From Natronococcus amylolyticus DSM 10524 (GTDB lineage: Archaea > Halobacteriota > Halobacteria > Halobacteriales > Natrialbaceae), in NCBI RefSeq assembly GCF_000337675.1, contig NZ_AOIB01000015.1, positions 93,060 through 157,059 on the forward strand: a DNA stretch of 64,000 nt. Reading direction: 5' to 3'. The notes beneath the pieces were generated by a model, which did not search any database, was not told where the DNA came from, and worked only from the letters and a program-made list of their open reading frames with translations. Position numbers and translations under genes: made by a program. Shown here piece by piece: positions 1 to 8,820 of the stretch (position 1 is its first letter; every line of letters begins with the position of its first letter).

Positions 1-479
1 GCCTTGGGATGACAGAGTACGCCCGAGTTGGTCGCGACCGCAGCGGTACCGACGGTGCGAACGCCCGCGAGGTCGCCGCGCTCGACGGGGACGTCGAGGA
101 CGTCCTTGACGACCTGGATCGCCTCGCGGGTCAGGTCGGGGTGAACGTACGCGCCGTAATCGTTCGCGAGCACGACGTTACCTGCGGCGTTGACGTTCCC
201 CGGGAGTTCGGCGACCGGGAGGTCGACTGTCTCCTCGAGGCGCTCGCGCTCGTACTCGAGGACGCGGGAGCTGACCAGCAGTCCGTTCTCGTTGCCCGTT
301 GCGAGGGCGCCGACCGTCGAGGAGCCGCCGACGGTCGTCTGGACGGCGGGCACCTCGAGTTCGTCAGTCAGGTCGGCGACGGTGTCGTCGTCGACGTCCG
401 GTCGGACGAGCACGCAGGAGTCGGTCGCGCGGGCGAAGACGCCGACGTAGGCCGACCCGGCGAAGGCGAGACGCTGCAA
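1..479 (-). CDS. Translation initiation factor aIF6 (3' end cut by window)
   Basis: Anti-association factor that binds the large ribosomal subunit, archaeal homolog of eIF6. Read on the minus strand, the protein opens [20 protein letters not shown] and continues with the [34 protein letters not shown] and [15 protein letters not shown] segments typical of the family. The start is a TTG two bases after the L31e stop; no ATG or GTG lies in frame between them, and the family N-terminus begins at this point. It is the last visible gene of an L39e-L31e-aIF6 operon, an arrangement common in archaea. The C-terminus lies outside the window. Confidence 0.93.
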   Translation of the reverse strand, partial: MQRLAFAGSAYVGVFARATDSCVLVRPDVDDDTVADLTDELEVPAVQTTVGGSSTVGALATGNENGLLVSSRVLEYERERLEETVDLPVAELPGNVNAAGNVVLANDYGAYVHPDLTREAIQVVKDVLDVPVERGDLAGVRTVGTAAVATNSGVLCHPK

Positions 480-481
480 GT

Positions 482-760
482 TTAGTCGGCGACCTCAGCC
501 TCGACGACGGCCTCACCCTCCTCGTCGAAGCGAGCCGCGCGAACGCGGAGCTTTCGTGGCGGGTTCGATCGGCCCTGCGACCAGATCGTCTCGTTGATCG
601 AGGGATCCAGGCGAATGGCGTCCTCGTCGACCGCGAAGTGTTTCGCGAGGTGTTCGCGGACCAGTCGCATCGCGAGGTCGGCGGCCTCGTGGTTGGCGCC
701 CTTCTTGACGTCACGCAGCGGAACGGTGACGACCCGCTCCTCGAAATCGCTTGCACTCAT
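482..760 (-). CDS. rpl31e: 50S ribosomal protein L31e
   Basis: Large-subunit ribosomal protein of 92 residues that sits near the peptide exit tunnel. The sequence starts [18 protein letters not shown] and keeps the basic block [16 protein letters not shown] and the [12 protein letters not shown] segment of the L31e family; the acidic C-terminus is usual in haloarchaea. It lies between L39e (two bases upstream) and aIF6 (two bases downstream), so the three are almost certainly co-transcribed. The length is normal and nothing is missing. Confidence 0.97.
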   Translation of the reverse strand: MSASDFEERVVTVPLRDVKKGANHEAADLAMRLVREHLAKHFAVDEDAIRLDPSINETIWSQGRSNPPRKLRVRAARFDEEGEAVVEAEVAD

Positions 761-762
761 TG

Positions 763-915
763 TTACTCGTCAGTGTCGTTGCGCCGCCAGTTGCGTCGCT
801 TCGGGTTCCGGGTGACTTCCATGTCGGTCTTCATCATGACCCAGACCGGCACGCGGCTGTTCTGCTTCTCGAGCTTCGCGAGGCGTTTCTTCTGGCCCTT
901 CGATTTCTTACCCAT
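763..915 (-). CDS. rpl39e: 50S ribosomal protein L39e
   Basis: Small basic ribosomal protein of 50 residues lining the exit tunnel. It begins [18 protein letters not shown] and ends with the Arg/Asn-rich [15 protein letters not shown], matching the family over its full length. An upstream in-frame ATG at 957 would add 14 non-family residues, so I take the inner start at 915. It leads the L39e-L31e-aIF6 operon. An A/T-rich TTTTAA stretch on the minus strand about 30 bases upstream could be the promoter TATA box. Confidence 0.96.
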   Translation of the reverse strand: MGKKSKGQKKRLAKLEKQNSRVPVWVMMKTDMEVTRNPKRRNWRRNDTDE

Positions 916-991
916 AGTAGCCGGACGTAGCCCGCGGTGGGTTAAAATGTTGTCCATCTCGCGAGGCCCCGCGGGTACGGTTCGCAGTGGC

Positions 992-1549
992 CTACTCGAG
1001 GGGGAACCGCTCGACGGTCGCGTACTCGGGGCCGTCCTCGGTCAGCGTGCTCTCGGTGAGGCGGATCTCGTCGACGCGCATCTCGCCGACGGCCGGCTCG
1101 CGCTCGCGGACGAGCTCCTGGATCAGCTCCTTGCCACCAGCGTGTTCCATCCGCGCGAGGGTGACGTGGGGCGTGAAGTCGTGAGACTCTTCCTCGAACC
1201 CCATCGCGGTCGTTCGCTCCTCGACGGCCTCGTGGAGCCGTGTGAGCTCGGCTCCGCCCGCCTCGGTGCCCAGCCAGACGACGCTGATGTACTCGAGGTC
1301 GGGAAAGACGCCGAGTCCGTCGAACCGAACGGTGAAGGGGGAGACGGCGGCCTCGTCGACCGCGGCCCGTAGCTCCCGCGAGAGCGTGGGGAGGCGGTCC
1401 TCCGCGACCTCGCCGAGGAACTTCAGCGTGAGGTGGGCCTGCTCGGCGTCGGTGAAGTTCAGCCCGCTGGCCTCGGCGAACTCCGTCTGAAGGTCGGCGA
1501 CCGGCTCGGCGAGGTCGTTCGGGAGATCGACGCTGACGAACAGTCGCAT
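992..1549 (-). CDS. thpR: RNA 2',3'-cyclic phosphodiesterase (2'-5' RNA ligase family)
   Basis: A 185-residue member of the 2H phosphoesterase superfamily, which hydrolyses 2',3'-cyclic phosphate RNA ends and was first described as a 2'-5' RNA ligase. Both catalytic HxTL motifs are present, HLTL at residues 39-42 and HVTL at 128-131. The N-terminus [17 protein letters not shown] fits the family; a longer reading from 1717 would add 56 basic residues unlike it. The gene stands alone, divergent from the flavoprotein at 1653 across a 103-base promoter region. Confidence 0.93.
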   Translation of the reverse strand: MRLFVSVDLPNDLAEPVADLQTEFAEASGLNFTDAEQAHLTLKFLGEVAEDRLPTLSRELRAAVDEAAVSPFTVRFDGLGVFPDLEYISVVWLGTEAGGAELTRLHEAVEERTTAMGFEEESHDFTPHVTLARMEHAGGKELIQELVREREPAVGEMRVDEIRLTESTLTEDGPEYATVERFPLE

Positions 1550-1652
1550 ACGCGTCCCTTGGACGGGATCGTACTCAACGGTGACGGTGCCCGGGACCGA
1601 GGCCGACGGCGAGTGGTTTCCTCTTAAGCGGCTGCAGGCTGAACGGACGGGT

Positions 1653-3068
1653 ATGACGGACACCTTCGTCGTCGTCGGCGGCGACGCCGCCGGGATGTCA
1701 GCGGCGAGCAAAGCCAAACGGGACGACCCCGAGCTCGAGGTCGTCGTCTTCGAGAAAGGTGAGTGGGTCTCTTACGGCGCCTGCGGACTTCCCTACTACG
1801 TCAAGGGGGAGATACAGTCGCTCGAGGATCTGGTCTCCGTAACCCCCGAAGAGTTCCGCGAGGAGCGGGACATCGACCTGCTGACTGGCCACGAGGTCAT
1901 CGGGATCGATCCCGACGAAAAGACGGTGACTGCCGAGAGCGAGAACGGAACCGTCGAGCAGTCGTACGACTCCCTGCTGCTCGCGACCGGTGCCGCCGCG
2001 ACCGAACCCCCGGTCGACGGCACGGATCTCGAGGGCGTCTACACGCTGGGGTCGATGAGCGACGGGAAGGAACTCCGGGAGTACGTCGCCAGGGCACGCG
2101 AGGAAGAGACGTTCCAGCAGCCCGACCGGGGGATAGCCTGCCAGTACCTCGAGGACTGTACGGGTCCCGTCGCGGTCGTCGGGGGCGGGTACGTCGGCAT
2201 CGAGATGGCCGAAGCACTGGCCGCCAACGGGTTCGAGGTCCACCTCTTCCAGCGCGGCGAGCGCCTGCTGCCGACGTTCGGCGAGGCGACCAGCGAGGCC
2301 GTCGCCGACCACCTCCGCGAGCAGGATGTCCGACTCTACCTCGGCAGCGAGGTCGAGGGACTCGAGGGCGACGACGCGGTCGAGGCGGTCGTCGCCGCGG
2401 ACGAGCGGATCGGCGTCGAGATGGCGCTGCTCGGAACGGGCGTTCGCCCGCGGACAGAGCTGGCGGAGGAGGCGGGGATCGAGCTCGGCGAGACGGGTGC
2501 GATCGCGACCGACCCGTATCGGGAGACCAGCGTCGACGACGTCTACGCCGCCGGCGACTGCGCGGAGGCGATCTACACGGTAACCGGCGAGCCGGCGTAC
2601 GTCCCGCTGGCGCTGACCGCGAACCGCCACGGCCGCGCGGTCGGCCAGACCGTCGCCGGGCAGCCGACGACGGGCGGCGCCATCGCTGGAACGGCGGCGA
2701 TCAAGGCCTTCGACGTCGAAGCGGCCCGAGCGGGAATCCTCGACCACGAGGAGGCCCGCGAGGCCGGCTTCGACCCCGTCAGCGAAACGATCGACGCGAA
2801 CTCGAGGGCGGGTTACTACCCCGAGGACGGCACCGTTACCGTCACGCTGACCGCCGACCGCGACACCGGGCGGGTGCTCGGGGCGAGCCTCGTCAGCGAG
2901 TACGGCGAGGGGGCGGTCCACCGCAGCCACGCGATCGTCGCGGCCCTCCACGAAGGGGCCGCCGTCGAGGACCTCGAGAACTACGACCTGGCGTACGCGC
3001 CGCCGTTCAACACGACGTGGGACCCGATCCTCGTCGCGGCGAAGGTGCTCTCAGGGCGTTTGCGGTAA
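1653..3068 (+). CDS. CoA-disulfide reductase / NADH oxidase-family FAD oxidoreductase
   Basis: Pyridine-nucleotide-disulfide oxidoreductase of 471 residues. It has an N-terminal FAD motif (VVVGGDAAGMSA, residues 6-17), a single active-site cysteine at residue 44 in YGACGLPYYV, an NAD(P)H-binding VAVVGGGYVGIEMAE near 173-187, the second FAD motif VYAAGDCAEA, and a C-terminal dimerisation domain with YAPPFNTTWDP. The single Cys (not CxxxxC) points to the CoA-disulfide reductase/NADH oxidase branch; the exact substrate cannot be told from sequence. A CTCTTAAG element 28 bases upstream of the ATG fits a leaderless promoter. Start chosen at the first FAD strand. Confidence 0.88.
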   Translation: MTDTFVVVGGDAAGMSAASKAKRDDPELEVVVFEKGEWVSYGACGLPYYVKGEIQSLEDLVSVTPEEFREERDIDLLTGHEVIGIDPDEKTVTAESENGTVEQSYDSLLLATGAAATEPPVDGTDLEGVYTLGSMSDGKELREYVARAREEETFQQPDRGIACQYLEDCTGPVAVVGGGYVGIEMAEALAANGFEVHLFQRGERLLPTFGEATSEAVADHLREQDVRLYLGSEVEGLEGDDAVEAVVAADERIGVEMALLGTGVRPRTELAEEAGIELGETGAIATDPYRETSVDDVYAAGDCAEAIYTVTGEPAYVPLALTANRHGRAVGQTVAGQPTTGGAIAGTAAIKAFDVEAARAGILDHEEAREAGFDPVSETIDANSRAGYYPEDGTVTVTLTADRDTGRVLGASLVSEYGEGAVHRSHAIVAALHEGAAVEDLENYDLAYAPPFNTTWDPILVAAKVLSGRLR

Positions 3069-3124
3069 GGAATTCCACGGACCGTCCGCACACGTAACCG
3101 GGTCGTGACCGAACTGACCGAGAC

Positions 3125-3296
3125 CACCACGAAAGCCCCCGCCTCGTTCAGTCCCACCCGTGCCGGCTGATCGGTCAGGCCACCGCGGGTGGGACTGAAA
3201 GGGGCTGCGTGCTCGACGAACCCGGACGAAGCGAGCACCGCCGAAGGCGGCGCGCAGCGAGTCCTGGGAGTCGAGCACGCAGGGGCTTTCGTGGTG
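3125..3296. repeat. Nested inverted-repeat element in the 3069-3382 intergenic region
   Basis: The 314-base gap holds no gene but contains three nested or adjacent inverted repeats. Outer arms: 15 bases at 3125-3139 pair perfectly with 3282-3296. Next, 14 bases at 3147-3160 (TTCAGTCCCACCCG) pair perfectly with 3186-3199. Third, 12 bases at 3206-3217 pair with 3270-3281, enclosing a small GCC-GAAG-GGC hairpin. The whole can fold into a branched structure of about 170 nt. No open frame or transposase is inside. It resembles dispersed haloarchaeal intergenic repeats or a MITE, but I cannot count its copies from this window. Confidence 0.7.
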
Positions 3297-3382
3297 TTCG
3301 TTCTGTTGCCAACGCTGGGAGTACGGAACGGGGATATCAGTAGGTCGCAGCCCTTAACAGTCGTCGCGACCACTTTCCACCA

Positions 3383-4240
3383 ATGACTGATCGAGAGGGC
3401 GACTCCGACCATCCCTTCTCCGAAGGGGAAGGGTTCGGAGACGACTACGACGAGTTCGATCTGGATCCGCCGGAGCTGGGCGTCGATCCCGCGAAGGTCG
3501 ACCCCGTCGACTCCCGGGTCGTCACCGACACCCTCGACCGCCAGAACATCGACAGCGACGAGGTCGACGCGAGCGAGTTGCTCGACGTCGGGCTCAACTA
3601 TATACAGATCAACCGGTTCGAGCAGGCCACCGAGGCGTTCGAGCGAACCGCGAACTTCGCCGAGGACGACCTGCTCGCCCAGGAGGCCTGGACGAACAAG
3701 GGCGTCGCCCACGCCGAACTCGAGGAGTACGACGAGGCGATCGGTGCCTACCGCGAGGCGCTCCAGATCGACTCGGAGAGCGAACACGCCGCCACCGCCG
3801 AGACGAACCTCGCCTACGCGCTCTGGGAGTTCGGCGAGACCGCCCAGGCCTTAGAGCACGCCGAACGCGCCGTCGAGATCGACGAACGGTTCGCCGAGGG
3901 CTGGTTCAACCGCGCCTTCTTCCTCTCCGAGCGCGGGCTGGCCGAGGAGGCGCTTCACTGCGTCGACAACGCGATCCGGCTGGGGATGCGTAACTCCCAG
4001 GTGCTCGAGGAGAAGGCGGAAATTCTCGAGGAGCTCGGCGAGTACGACGAGGCCGAGGAGATCGCCGAGGAGGCAAACGAGATGCGCGAGCGAGCCGAAC
4101 AGCGCGTGATGGAAGAACGCGAGGAGATGGCGGGTCAGCAGGCAGGTGGCGGCCGTCCGCCGAACCGGGAGGACGTCGAGATCACGGATCCGGGACGCGT
4201 CCCCGAGCCCGAATCCGACGACGACTGGCAACTCGAGTGA
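3383..4240 (+). CDS. Tetratricopeptide-repeat protein
   Basis: Soluble 285-residue protein with an acidic N-terminal segment (about residues 1-60) followed by three to four TPR-like helix pairs, for example LLDVGLNYIQINRFEQATEA, AWTNKGVAHAELEEYDEAIG, NLAYALWEFGETAQALEHAE and GWFNRAFFLSERGLAEEALH. The C-terminus is a charged helix and a disordered Gly/Pro/Asp tail. TPR arrays are protein-binding scaffolds; the partner is unknown. The DUF424 gene follows after three bases, so the two are probably translated from one message. Start ATG at 3383 is the first in frame. Confidence 0.85.
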   Translation: MTDREGDSDHPFSEGEGFGDDYDEFDLDPPELGVDPAKVDPVDSRVVTDTLDRQNIDSDEVDASELLDVGLNYIQINRFEQATEAFERTANFAEDDLLAQEAWTNKGVAHAELEEYDEAIGAYREALQIDSESEHAATAETNLAYALWEFGETAQALEHAERAVEIDERFAEGWFNRAFFLSERGLAEEALHCVDNAIRLGMRNSQVLEEKAEILEELGEYDEAEEIAEEANEMRERAEQRVMEEREEMAGQQAGGGRPPNREDVEITDPGRVPEPESDDDWQLE

Positions 4241-4243
4241 GGT

Positions 4244-4534
4244 ATGATCGTCAACGAACGCGAGACGCCGGAGGGGTTGCTCGTCGCCGTCTGTGACGCC
4301 GACGTCCTCGGCGAGCGCTTCGAGGGCGACGGCGTCACTCTCGAGGTCACCGAGAAGTTCTACGGCGGCGAAGCCGTCGACGAGGCGGCCGTCGTCGACA
4401 GTCTCGCGCGGGCGACCGTCGCCAACATCGTCGGGACGCGAGCCGTCGACCTCGCGATCGAGGAGGGGTTCGTCGACGAGGCGAACGTCCTCGAGGTCGG
4501 CGACACCAAACACGCCCAGCTGTTGTGGATGTAA
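4244..4534 (+). CDS. DUF424 family protein
   Basis: A 96-residue protein of the archaeal DUF424 family (COG2412), whose biochemical function is unknown. Recognisable segments are VCDADVLGERFEGDGVTLEV at residues 17-36, EKFYGGEAVD, and the C-terminal ARATVANIVGTRAVDLAIEE and LEVGDTKHAQLLWM. It is separated from the TPR gene by three bases and very likely shares its transcript. The family is widespread in Archaea, which argues for a housekeeping, perhaps RNA- or translation-related job, but that is inference. Confidence 0.88.
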   Translation: MIVNERETPEGLLVAVCDADVLGERFEGDGVTLEVTEKFYGGEAVDEAAVVDSLARATVANIVGTRAVDLAIEEGFVDEANVLEVGDTKHAQLLWM

Positions 4535-4812
4535 GAGCGCTCGCCGGCAGCGGGATACGGACGGGCTTCGATTGATGCAAGGTCGGCTCCCGATGATACC
4601 AAACTGTGTTGGAGTCAACGGTATCTACACAGCGGGGCTACGATAGAGTACGACAGGGCCCTACCACCACCCATCACACCAGAGTCGTTCGACACCCCCT
4701 GTCGTGACACACCACCCACCCACCCTTCCCTTTCCGAAAACTCCCCGGTGAGCGGCCGCGCCGTTCGCTGGGACCGAAGGAGTGTTTTGTCTGGGAGCCC
4801 ACTCACTATTCA

Positions 4813-6054
4813 ATGAGTTCCCAGAACCTCGCACTCGACGTCGAGGCCATCCGCGACGAGTTCCCCATCCTCCAGCGGGAGTTCGACGGCCAGCAGGTCG
4901 TCTACCTCGACAACGCGGCGACGACCCAGACCCCGGATCCGGTCGTCGACGCGATGAGCGACTACTACCGCGAGTCCAACGCGAACGTCCACCGCGGGAT
5001 CCACCACCTGAGTCAGGAGGCCTCCGAGGCCTACGAAACGGCCCACGACCGCGTCGCCGAGTTCATCGGCGCCGACGGCCGCGAGGAGGTCATCTTCACG
5101 AAGAACACCACCGAGAGCGAGAACCTGCTCGCGTACTCGTGGGGGCTGAACGAGCTCGGCCCCGGCGACGAGGTCGTCCTCACCGAGATGGAACACCACG
5201 CCTCGCTGGTGACCTGGCAACAGATCGCCAAGCGAACGGGCGCCAGCGTCGAGTACATCCGCGTCGACGAGGACGGCCGTCTCGACATGGACCACGCCCG
5301 CGAACTGATCACCGACGACACCGAGATCGTTTCGGCGGTCCACATCTCGAACACGCTGGGGACGATCAACCCCGTCGGCGAACTGACCGAACTCGCCCAC
5401 GAACACGATGCCCTTTCGTTTATCGACGGCGCCCAGGCAGTCCCGAACCACCCCGTCGACGTAAAGGAGATCGACGCCGACTTCTACGCCTTCTCGGGCC
5501 ACAAGATGGCCGGCCCGACCGGAATCGGCGTCCTCTACGGCAAACAGGAGCTGCTCGAGGCAATGGAACCCTACCTCTACGGCGGCGGGATGATCCGCAA
5601 GGTCACCTTCGAGGAGTCGACCTGGGGCGAACTCCCCTGGAAGTTCGAGCCCGGAACGCCGCCAATCGCCGAGGCCGTCGGCCTCCACGCCGCCGTCGAC
5701 TGGCTCGAGGAGATCGGCATGGAGCAGATCCGGGATCACGAGCAGGAACTCGCGCGCTACGCCTACGAGCAGCTCGAGGACGAGGGCGACGTCGAGATCT
5801 ATGGCCCCGAACCCGGCGAGGATCGCGGCGGGCTCGTCAGCTTCAACCTCGAGGGCGTCCACGCCCACGACCTCACCTCGATCATGAACGACCACACGAT
5901 CGCGGTCCGGGCCGGCGACCACTGTACCCAGCCGCTCCACGACAAGCTGGGCGTTCCGGCATCGACTCGAGCATCCTTCTACGTCTACAACACCCGCGAT
6001 GAGGTCGACAAGCTAGTTGCGGCACTCGACGACGCGCGGCAGCTGTTCGCATAG
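4813..6054 (+). CDS. sufS: Cysteine desulfurase SufS
   Basis: PLP-dependent class V aminotransferase-fold enzyme (413 residues) that takes sulfur from cysteine for Fe-S cluster assembly. Seen: YLDNAATTQTP near residue 31, EHHASLVTWQ near 127, the PLP lysine K231 in FSGHKMAGPTGIG, and the persulfide cysteine C371 in RAGDHCTQPL, a context typical of SufS (type II) and not IscS. SufU, its sulfur-accepting scaffold partner, is encoded 7.7 kb downstream at 13759, so the pair is not in one operon here. The gene appears monocistronic with a 278-base leader region upstream. Confidence 0.96.
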   Translation: MSSQNLALDVEAIRDEFPILQREFDGQQVVYLDNAATTQTPDPVVDAMSDYYRESNANVHRGIHHLSQEASEAYETAHDRVAEFIGADGREEVIFTKNTTESENLLAYSWGLNELGPGDEVVLTEMEHHASLVTWQQIAKRTGASVEYIRVDEDGRLDMDHARELITDDTEIVSAVHISNTLGTINPVGELTELAHEHDALSFIDGAQAVPNHPVDVKEIDADFYAFSGHKMAGPTGIGVLYGKQELLEAMEPYLYGGGMIRKVTFEESTWGELPWKFEPGTPPIAEAVGLHAAVDWLEEIGMEQIRDHEQELARYAYEQLEDEGDVEIYGPEPGEDRGGLVSFNLEGVHAHDLTSIMNDHTIAVRAGDHCTQPLHDKLGVPASTRASFYVYNTRDEVDKLVAALDDARQLFA

Positions 6055-6094
6055 CTGGTCGCCGCCCTCGACGACGTCTTCGCGAGTAAACGGC

Positions 6095-6135
6095 GTGAAC
6101 GAGCGAAGGCCAGCGAGACAGTTCACGTTTCGCTC
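6095..6135. repeat. Hairpins downstream of sufS
   Basis: In the gap between the convergent sufS and hydrolase genes, GTGAAC (6095-6100) pairs with GTTCAC (6121-6126) and GAGCGAA (6101-6107) pairs with TTCGCTC (6129-6135). The two pairings interleave, so they are alternative folds or a pseudoknot. It may act at transcript ends of either gene; no oligo-T tract follows. Confidence 0.4.
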
Positions 6136-6157
6136 GGAACGGCGGCTGCTGGCGTGA

Positions 6158-6979
6158 TCAGTCAGCGTGTCGTCGCAGAAATTCCAGCAGCACCTCGTTG
6201 AACTCGTCGGGGTTATCCTGGTTGGCGTTGTGACCGGCGTTCGAAATCACCGCATAGCGGCAGTTCGGTTCCTTCTCCGCCCACGATGGCGCATCGCGTC
6301 CGATCGTTCCGGTTCGGTCGAACTCGCCGTGGGTGAGCAGGAACGGTCGATCAATCACGTACCCCGGTTCGGCGTGGAGCGTGTTGGCAACGGCTTTCCA
6401 GACGGTAGCGAACTCGGACTTGGAGAGCTGGCTCGTCGCGTTGTACGCGTACCGCTTGGCCACCTCGGTCTCCGCGGTCCGGTCGGCGGTCGTCTTCCGG
6501 AGGTGTTCGTTCGGCCAGACCCGGAACAGATACGGCGAGAGTTTGAGCGCGAGGTGCTCGAGCGTCGGCGGGAGCGTCGTGATGTCGGTCGCTCCGATGA
6601 CGCCGAGTGCGGTCACGCGCTCCGGGTACCGAAACAGGAGTTCTTGCGAGACGTACCCGCCGAACGACTGTCCCACCGGAACGCAGCGGTCAACTGAACA
6701 CCGCTCGAGAATCGCGACCAGGTCCTCGACGACGACCTCGAGGCTGAACTCCCTGCCGAGCGGTTTCGACAGGCCGTGGCCTCGAACGTCCCAGCTGACG
6801 ACTCGATACCCCGCCTCGAGGAGGGGCTCGAGCTGGGCGTCGAACATCCGATGGTCCATGCTAGCGCCATGTGTCAAAACAACTACTGGCGCCTCCGCTG
6901 GGCCGACCTCCCAGTAGTGGAGTATCGACCCGTCTCGGTCCAGCGTTCGTGGGTGTCCCCACCCTCTCGTCTCGTCCAT
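6158..6979 (-). CDS. Alpha/beta hydrolase
   Basis: A 273-residue alpha/beta-hydrolase-fold enzyme. The oxyanion motif is LTHGASMDHRMF (residues 35-46), the nucleophile elbow is GQSFGG with Ser105, and the catalytic histidine is His250 in NAGHNANQD. The WDVRGHGLSKP segment is typical of haloperoxidase/esterase-like members. Substrate cannot be inferred. I start at the ATG at 6979 because the 75 residues of the longer frame (from 7204) are Arg/Ser-rich and have no family match. The region before it, up to 7399, holds no convincing gene. Confidence 0.85.
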   Translation of the reverse strand: MDETRGWGHPRTLDRDGSILHYWEVGPAEAPVVVLTHGASMDHRMFDAQLEPLLEAGYRVVSWDVRGHGLSKPLGREFSLEVVVEDLVAILERCSVDRCVPVGQSFGGYVSQELLFRYPERVTALGVIGATDITTLPPTLEHLALKLSPYLFRVWPNEHLRKTTADRTAETEVAKRYAYNATSQLSKSEFATVWKAVANTLHAEPGYVIDRPFLLTHGEFDRTGTIGRDAPSWAEKEPNCRYAVISNAGHNANQDNPDEFNEVLLEFLRRHAD

Positions 6980-7399
6980 TGCGGCCGTTCGTGACGAGGG
7001 TGCGGAGTACATTACGCTCTTTCGGTTACACGTCGCGTAACTCGGGTTCGAAGCGGTTTTCGACCGAACGGACGCCGGTTCGGTACTTTCGCGACCGCTG
7101 TTCGGAAAGCGAGTGGGGCAAAGACTCAACCCGCAACTCTGGTAACACGACGACGGGAGTCGTCGGAGCCGGGGTGATCGACTCACCACTGGGTCCGGTG
7201 TCACGGAAGGTGCGTCGATTACCCCGGCCGTTCGGAACGTCTCTCGGGACGGTCACGGATCTTCGGCTGCACGTGTGTTTCGTTTAAATAGGGGCGTGTC
7301 GGTCGCCGCTACCGGACGAGTTCCGAGGACTCGAGCGCGCGCCCGCTACCGAGAAACCGCTCTCCGTCGAAATCGCTCGAGCCGACGAGGACGGCGCGG
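6980..7399. other. Intergenic region with an orphan TATA box
   Basis: This 420-base gap lies between two minus-strand genes. Its one clear element is a TTTAAAT box on either strand at 7277-7286. A 76-codon frame on the minus strand (7256 to 7026) begins 25 bases downstream of that box, the ideal leaderless spacing, but its product is Arg/Pro-rich and not acidic, so I do not call it a gene. Confidence 0.4.
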
Positions 7400-8659
7400 T
7401 TACGACGTCTTCGCGACGTCGCCGCGGCTCTCGTCGGGACCGCCGTCGGCCAGCCGATCGGGGTCGACGTCGAACTCGAAGATCTCCTGGGGAACCGACA
7501 CCGTGACGCAGGTGTTTGGCAGGTCGACGATACCCGCGATCCGGCTCTCGACGGGCGCCGTGCTCAGTAGCATGTAGGCCTGCTCGGCGGAGTAGCCGAA
7601 GTTCGTCATGTAGTCGATGGCGTCGAGGCAGGCCCGGCGCATCCCGATGTTCGCGTTCTTGTAGTGCTGGGTGCCGTCCTCGTCGACGGAGTAGCCCTCG
7701 AAGACGACGTAGTTCGAGAAGTCGGGGTCCATGTAGCCGGGCTTGAACATGGCGTAGTCGGTGCCCATCTTCTCCATCCCGTCCTTGATGACGTCGACTT
7801 TGAGGTCGATCCAACCGGGGAACTCGATCGCGCCACAGAAGGAAATTTCGCCGTCGCCCTGCGAGAAGTGCAGGTCGCCAACGATGAAGTTCGCCCCGTC
7901 GACGAACACCGGCAGATACACTCGCGAGCCGCGACCGAGGTTCTTGATGTCACAGTTGCCCGCGTTCTCGCGGGGCGGGATCGTGCGCGCGGCCTCCTCT
8001 GCCGCATCGTCGACCTGGTCGTCGTCCATGTCGCCGAGCAGAACGTCGTTGGGCTCGGGCGGGAGCGCAAGCGGCGGTTCGGCCTCGCCGGTCTCGTGGT
8101 TGACCGCGGTGGGGTCGTCGGGACCGCGCTCGATGAGCGCGCGCTCGCGCTCGTTCCACTCCTCGAGCAGTTCCTGGGAGGGTGCCGTTCCGAGAATTCC
8201 CGGATGGGCACAGCCGGGGAACCGGACGTCCTCGATGTGGCGCGTGCTGGCCATAACGCCGTCGAGTTCCCAGATGCTCTTGCGGGCCTCCGGGAAGTGA
8301 TCGGTCAGGAAGCCGCCGCCGTTCTCCTGGTCGAAGATCGCGTTGAACCCCCACTCGTGGTCGGGAAAGGCGCCCAGGTCGAGGATGTCGACGACGAGCA
8401 TGTCGCCCGGCTCGGCTCCCTCCACCTCGAAGGGGCCGCTCAGGTGGTGGTTCGGGTCCAGCTCCATGTCGCGGATATCGTTCGCGCTGTCGTCGTTGTT
8501 CACCTGCCCCCCGGTCCAGTCGAGACACTCGATCCGTACCTTCTCGCCGGGTTCGATCGACGACACCGGCGGCACGTCGGGGTGCCAGCGGTTGACGATC
8601 GGATCGGGTTGTTCGTCGGGCGGGGACTCGGTATCGACCTCGAAGACGGTTTCCGGCAT
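7400..8659 (-). CDS. fmdA: Acetamidase/formamidase family protein
   Basis: A 419-residue member of the FmdA/AmdA family, which hydrolyses formamide or acetamide to ammonia and the acid. Diagnostic segments are HPDVPPVSSIEPGEKVRIEC, DWTGGQ, DPNHHLSGPFEVEGAEPGD, PHPGILG-like CAHPGILGTAP, ENAGNCDIKNLGRGSRVYLP, DLHFSQGDGEISFCGAIEFP and AYMLLSTAPVE. Length is normal. It is monocistronic and divergent from the chaperonin paralog; a CTATAACTG element about 30 bases upstream on the minus strand is the likely TATA box. Probable role: nitrogen release from small amides. The true substrate is not decided by sequence. Confidence 0.9.
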   Translation of the reverse strand: MPETVFEVDTESPPDEQPDPIVNRWHPDVPPVSSIEPGEKVRIECLDWTGGQVNNDDSANDIRDMELDPNHHLSGPFEVEGAEPGDMLVVDILDLGAFPDHEWGFNAIFDQENGGGFLTDHFPEARKSIWELDGVMASTRHIEDVRFPGCAHPGILGTAPSQELLEEWNERERALIERGPDDPTAVNHETGEAEPPLALPPEPNDVLLGDMDDDQVDDAAEEAARTIPPRENAGNCDIKNLGRGSRVYLPVFVDGANFIVGDLHFSQGDGEISFCGAIEFPGWIDLKVDVIKDGMEKMGTDYAMFKPGYMDPDFSNYVVFEGYSVDEDGTQHYKNANIGMRRACLDAIDYMTNFGYSAEQAYMLLSTAPVESRIAGIVDLPNTCVTVSVPQEIFEFDVDPDRLADGGPDESRGDVAKTS

Positions 8660-8820
8660 GATTCACGTTCACTATTAGCTCGGCCGCAGTTATAGCTGAT
8701 TCAGCGTCGCTGATAGTTTCAGGCCAATGGAGCCGGACTTTGGCGTCGCGATTGCGGCGATCCGGAACGGGTGCGGGTCCATTTATCACGATCCGTTCGG
8801 TATCCTCGAGCGAATACGAT

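Noticed and set aside
299-1372. Arg-rich plus-strand frame across aIF6, L31e and L39e
   Set aside because: It runs antisense through three certain genes and is mostly arginine-serine low complexity.
7026-7256. Small gene of 76 codons
   Set aside because: Promoter spacing is attractive, but the product is basic and Pro/Arg-rich, unlike haloarchaeal proteins, so it is listed only as an observation.
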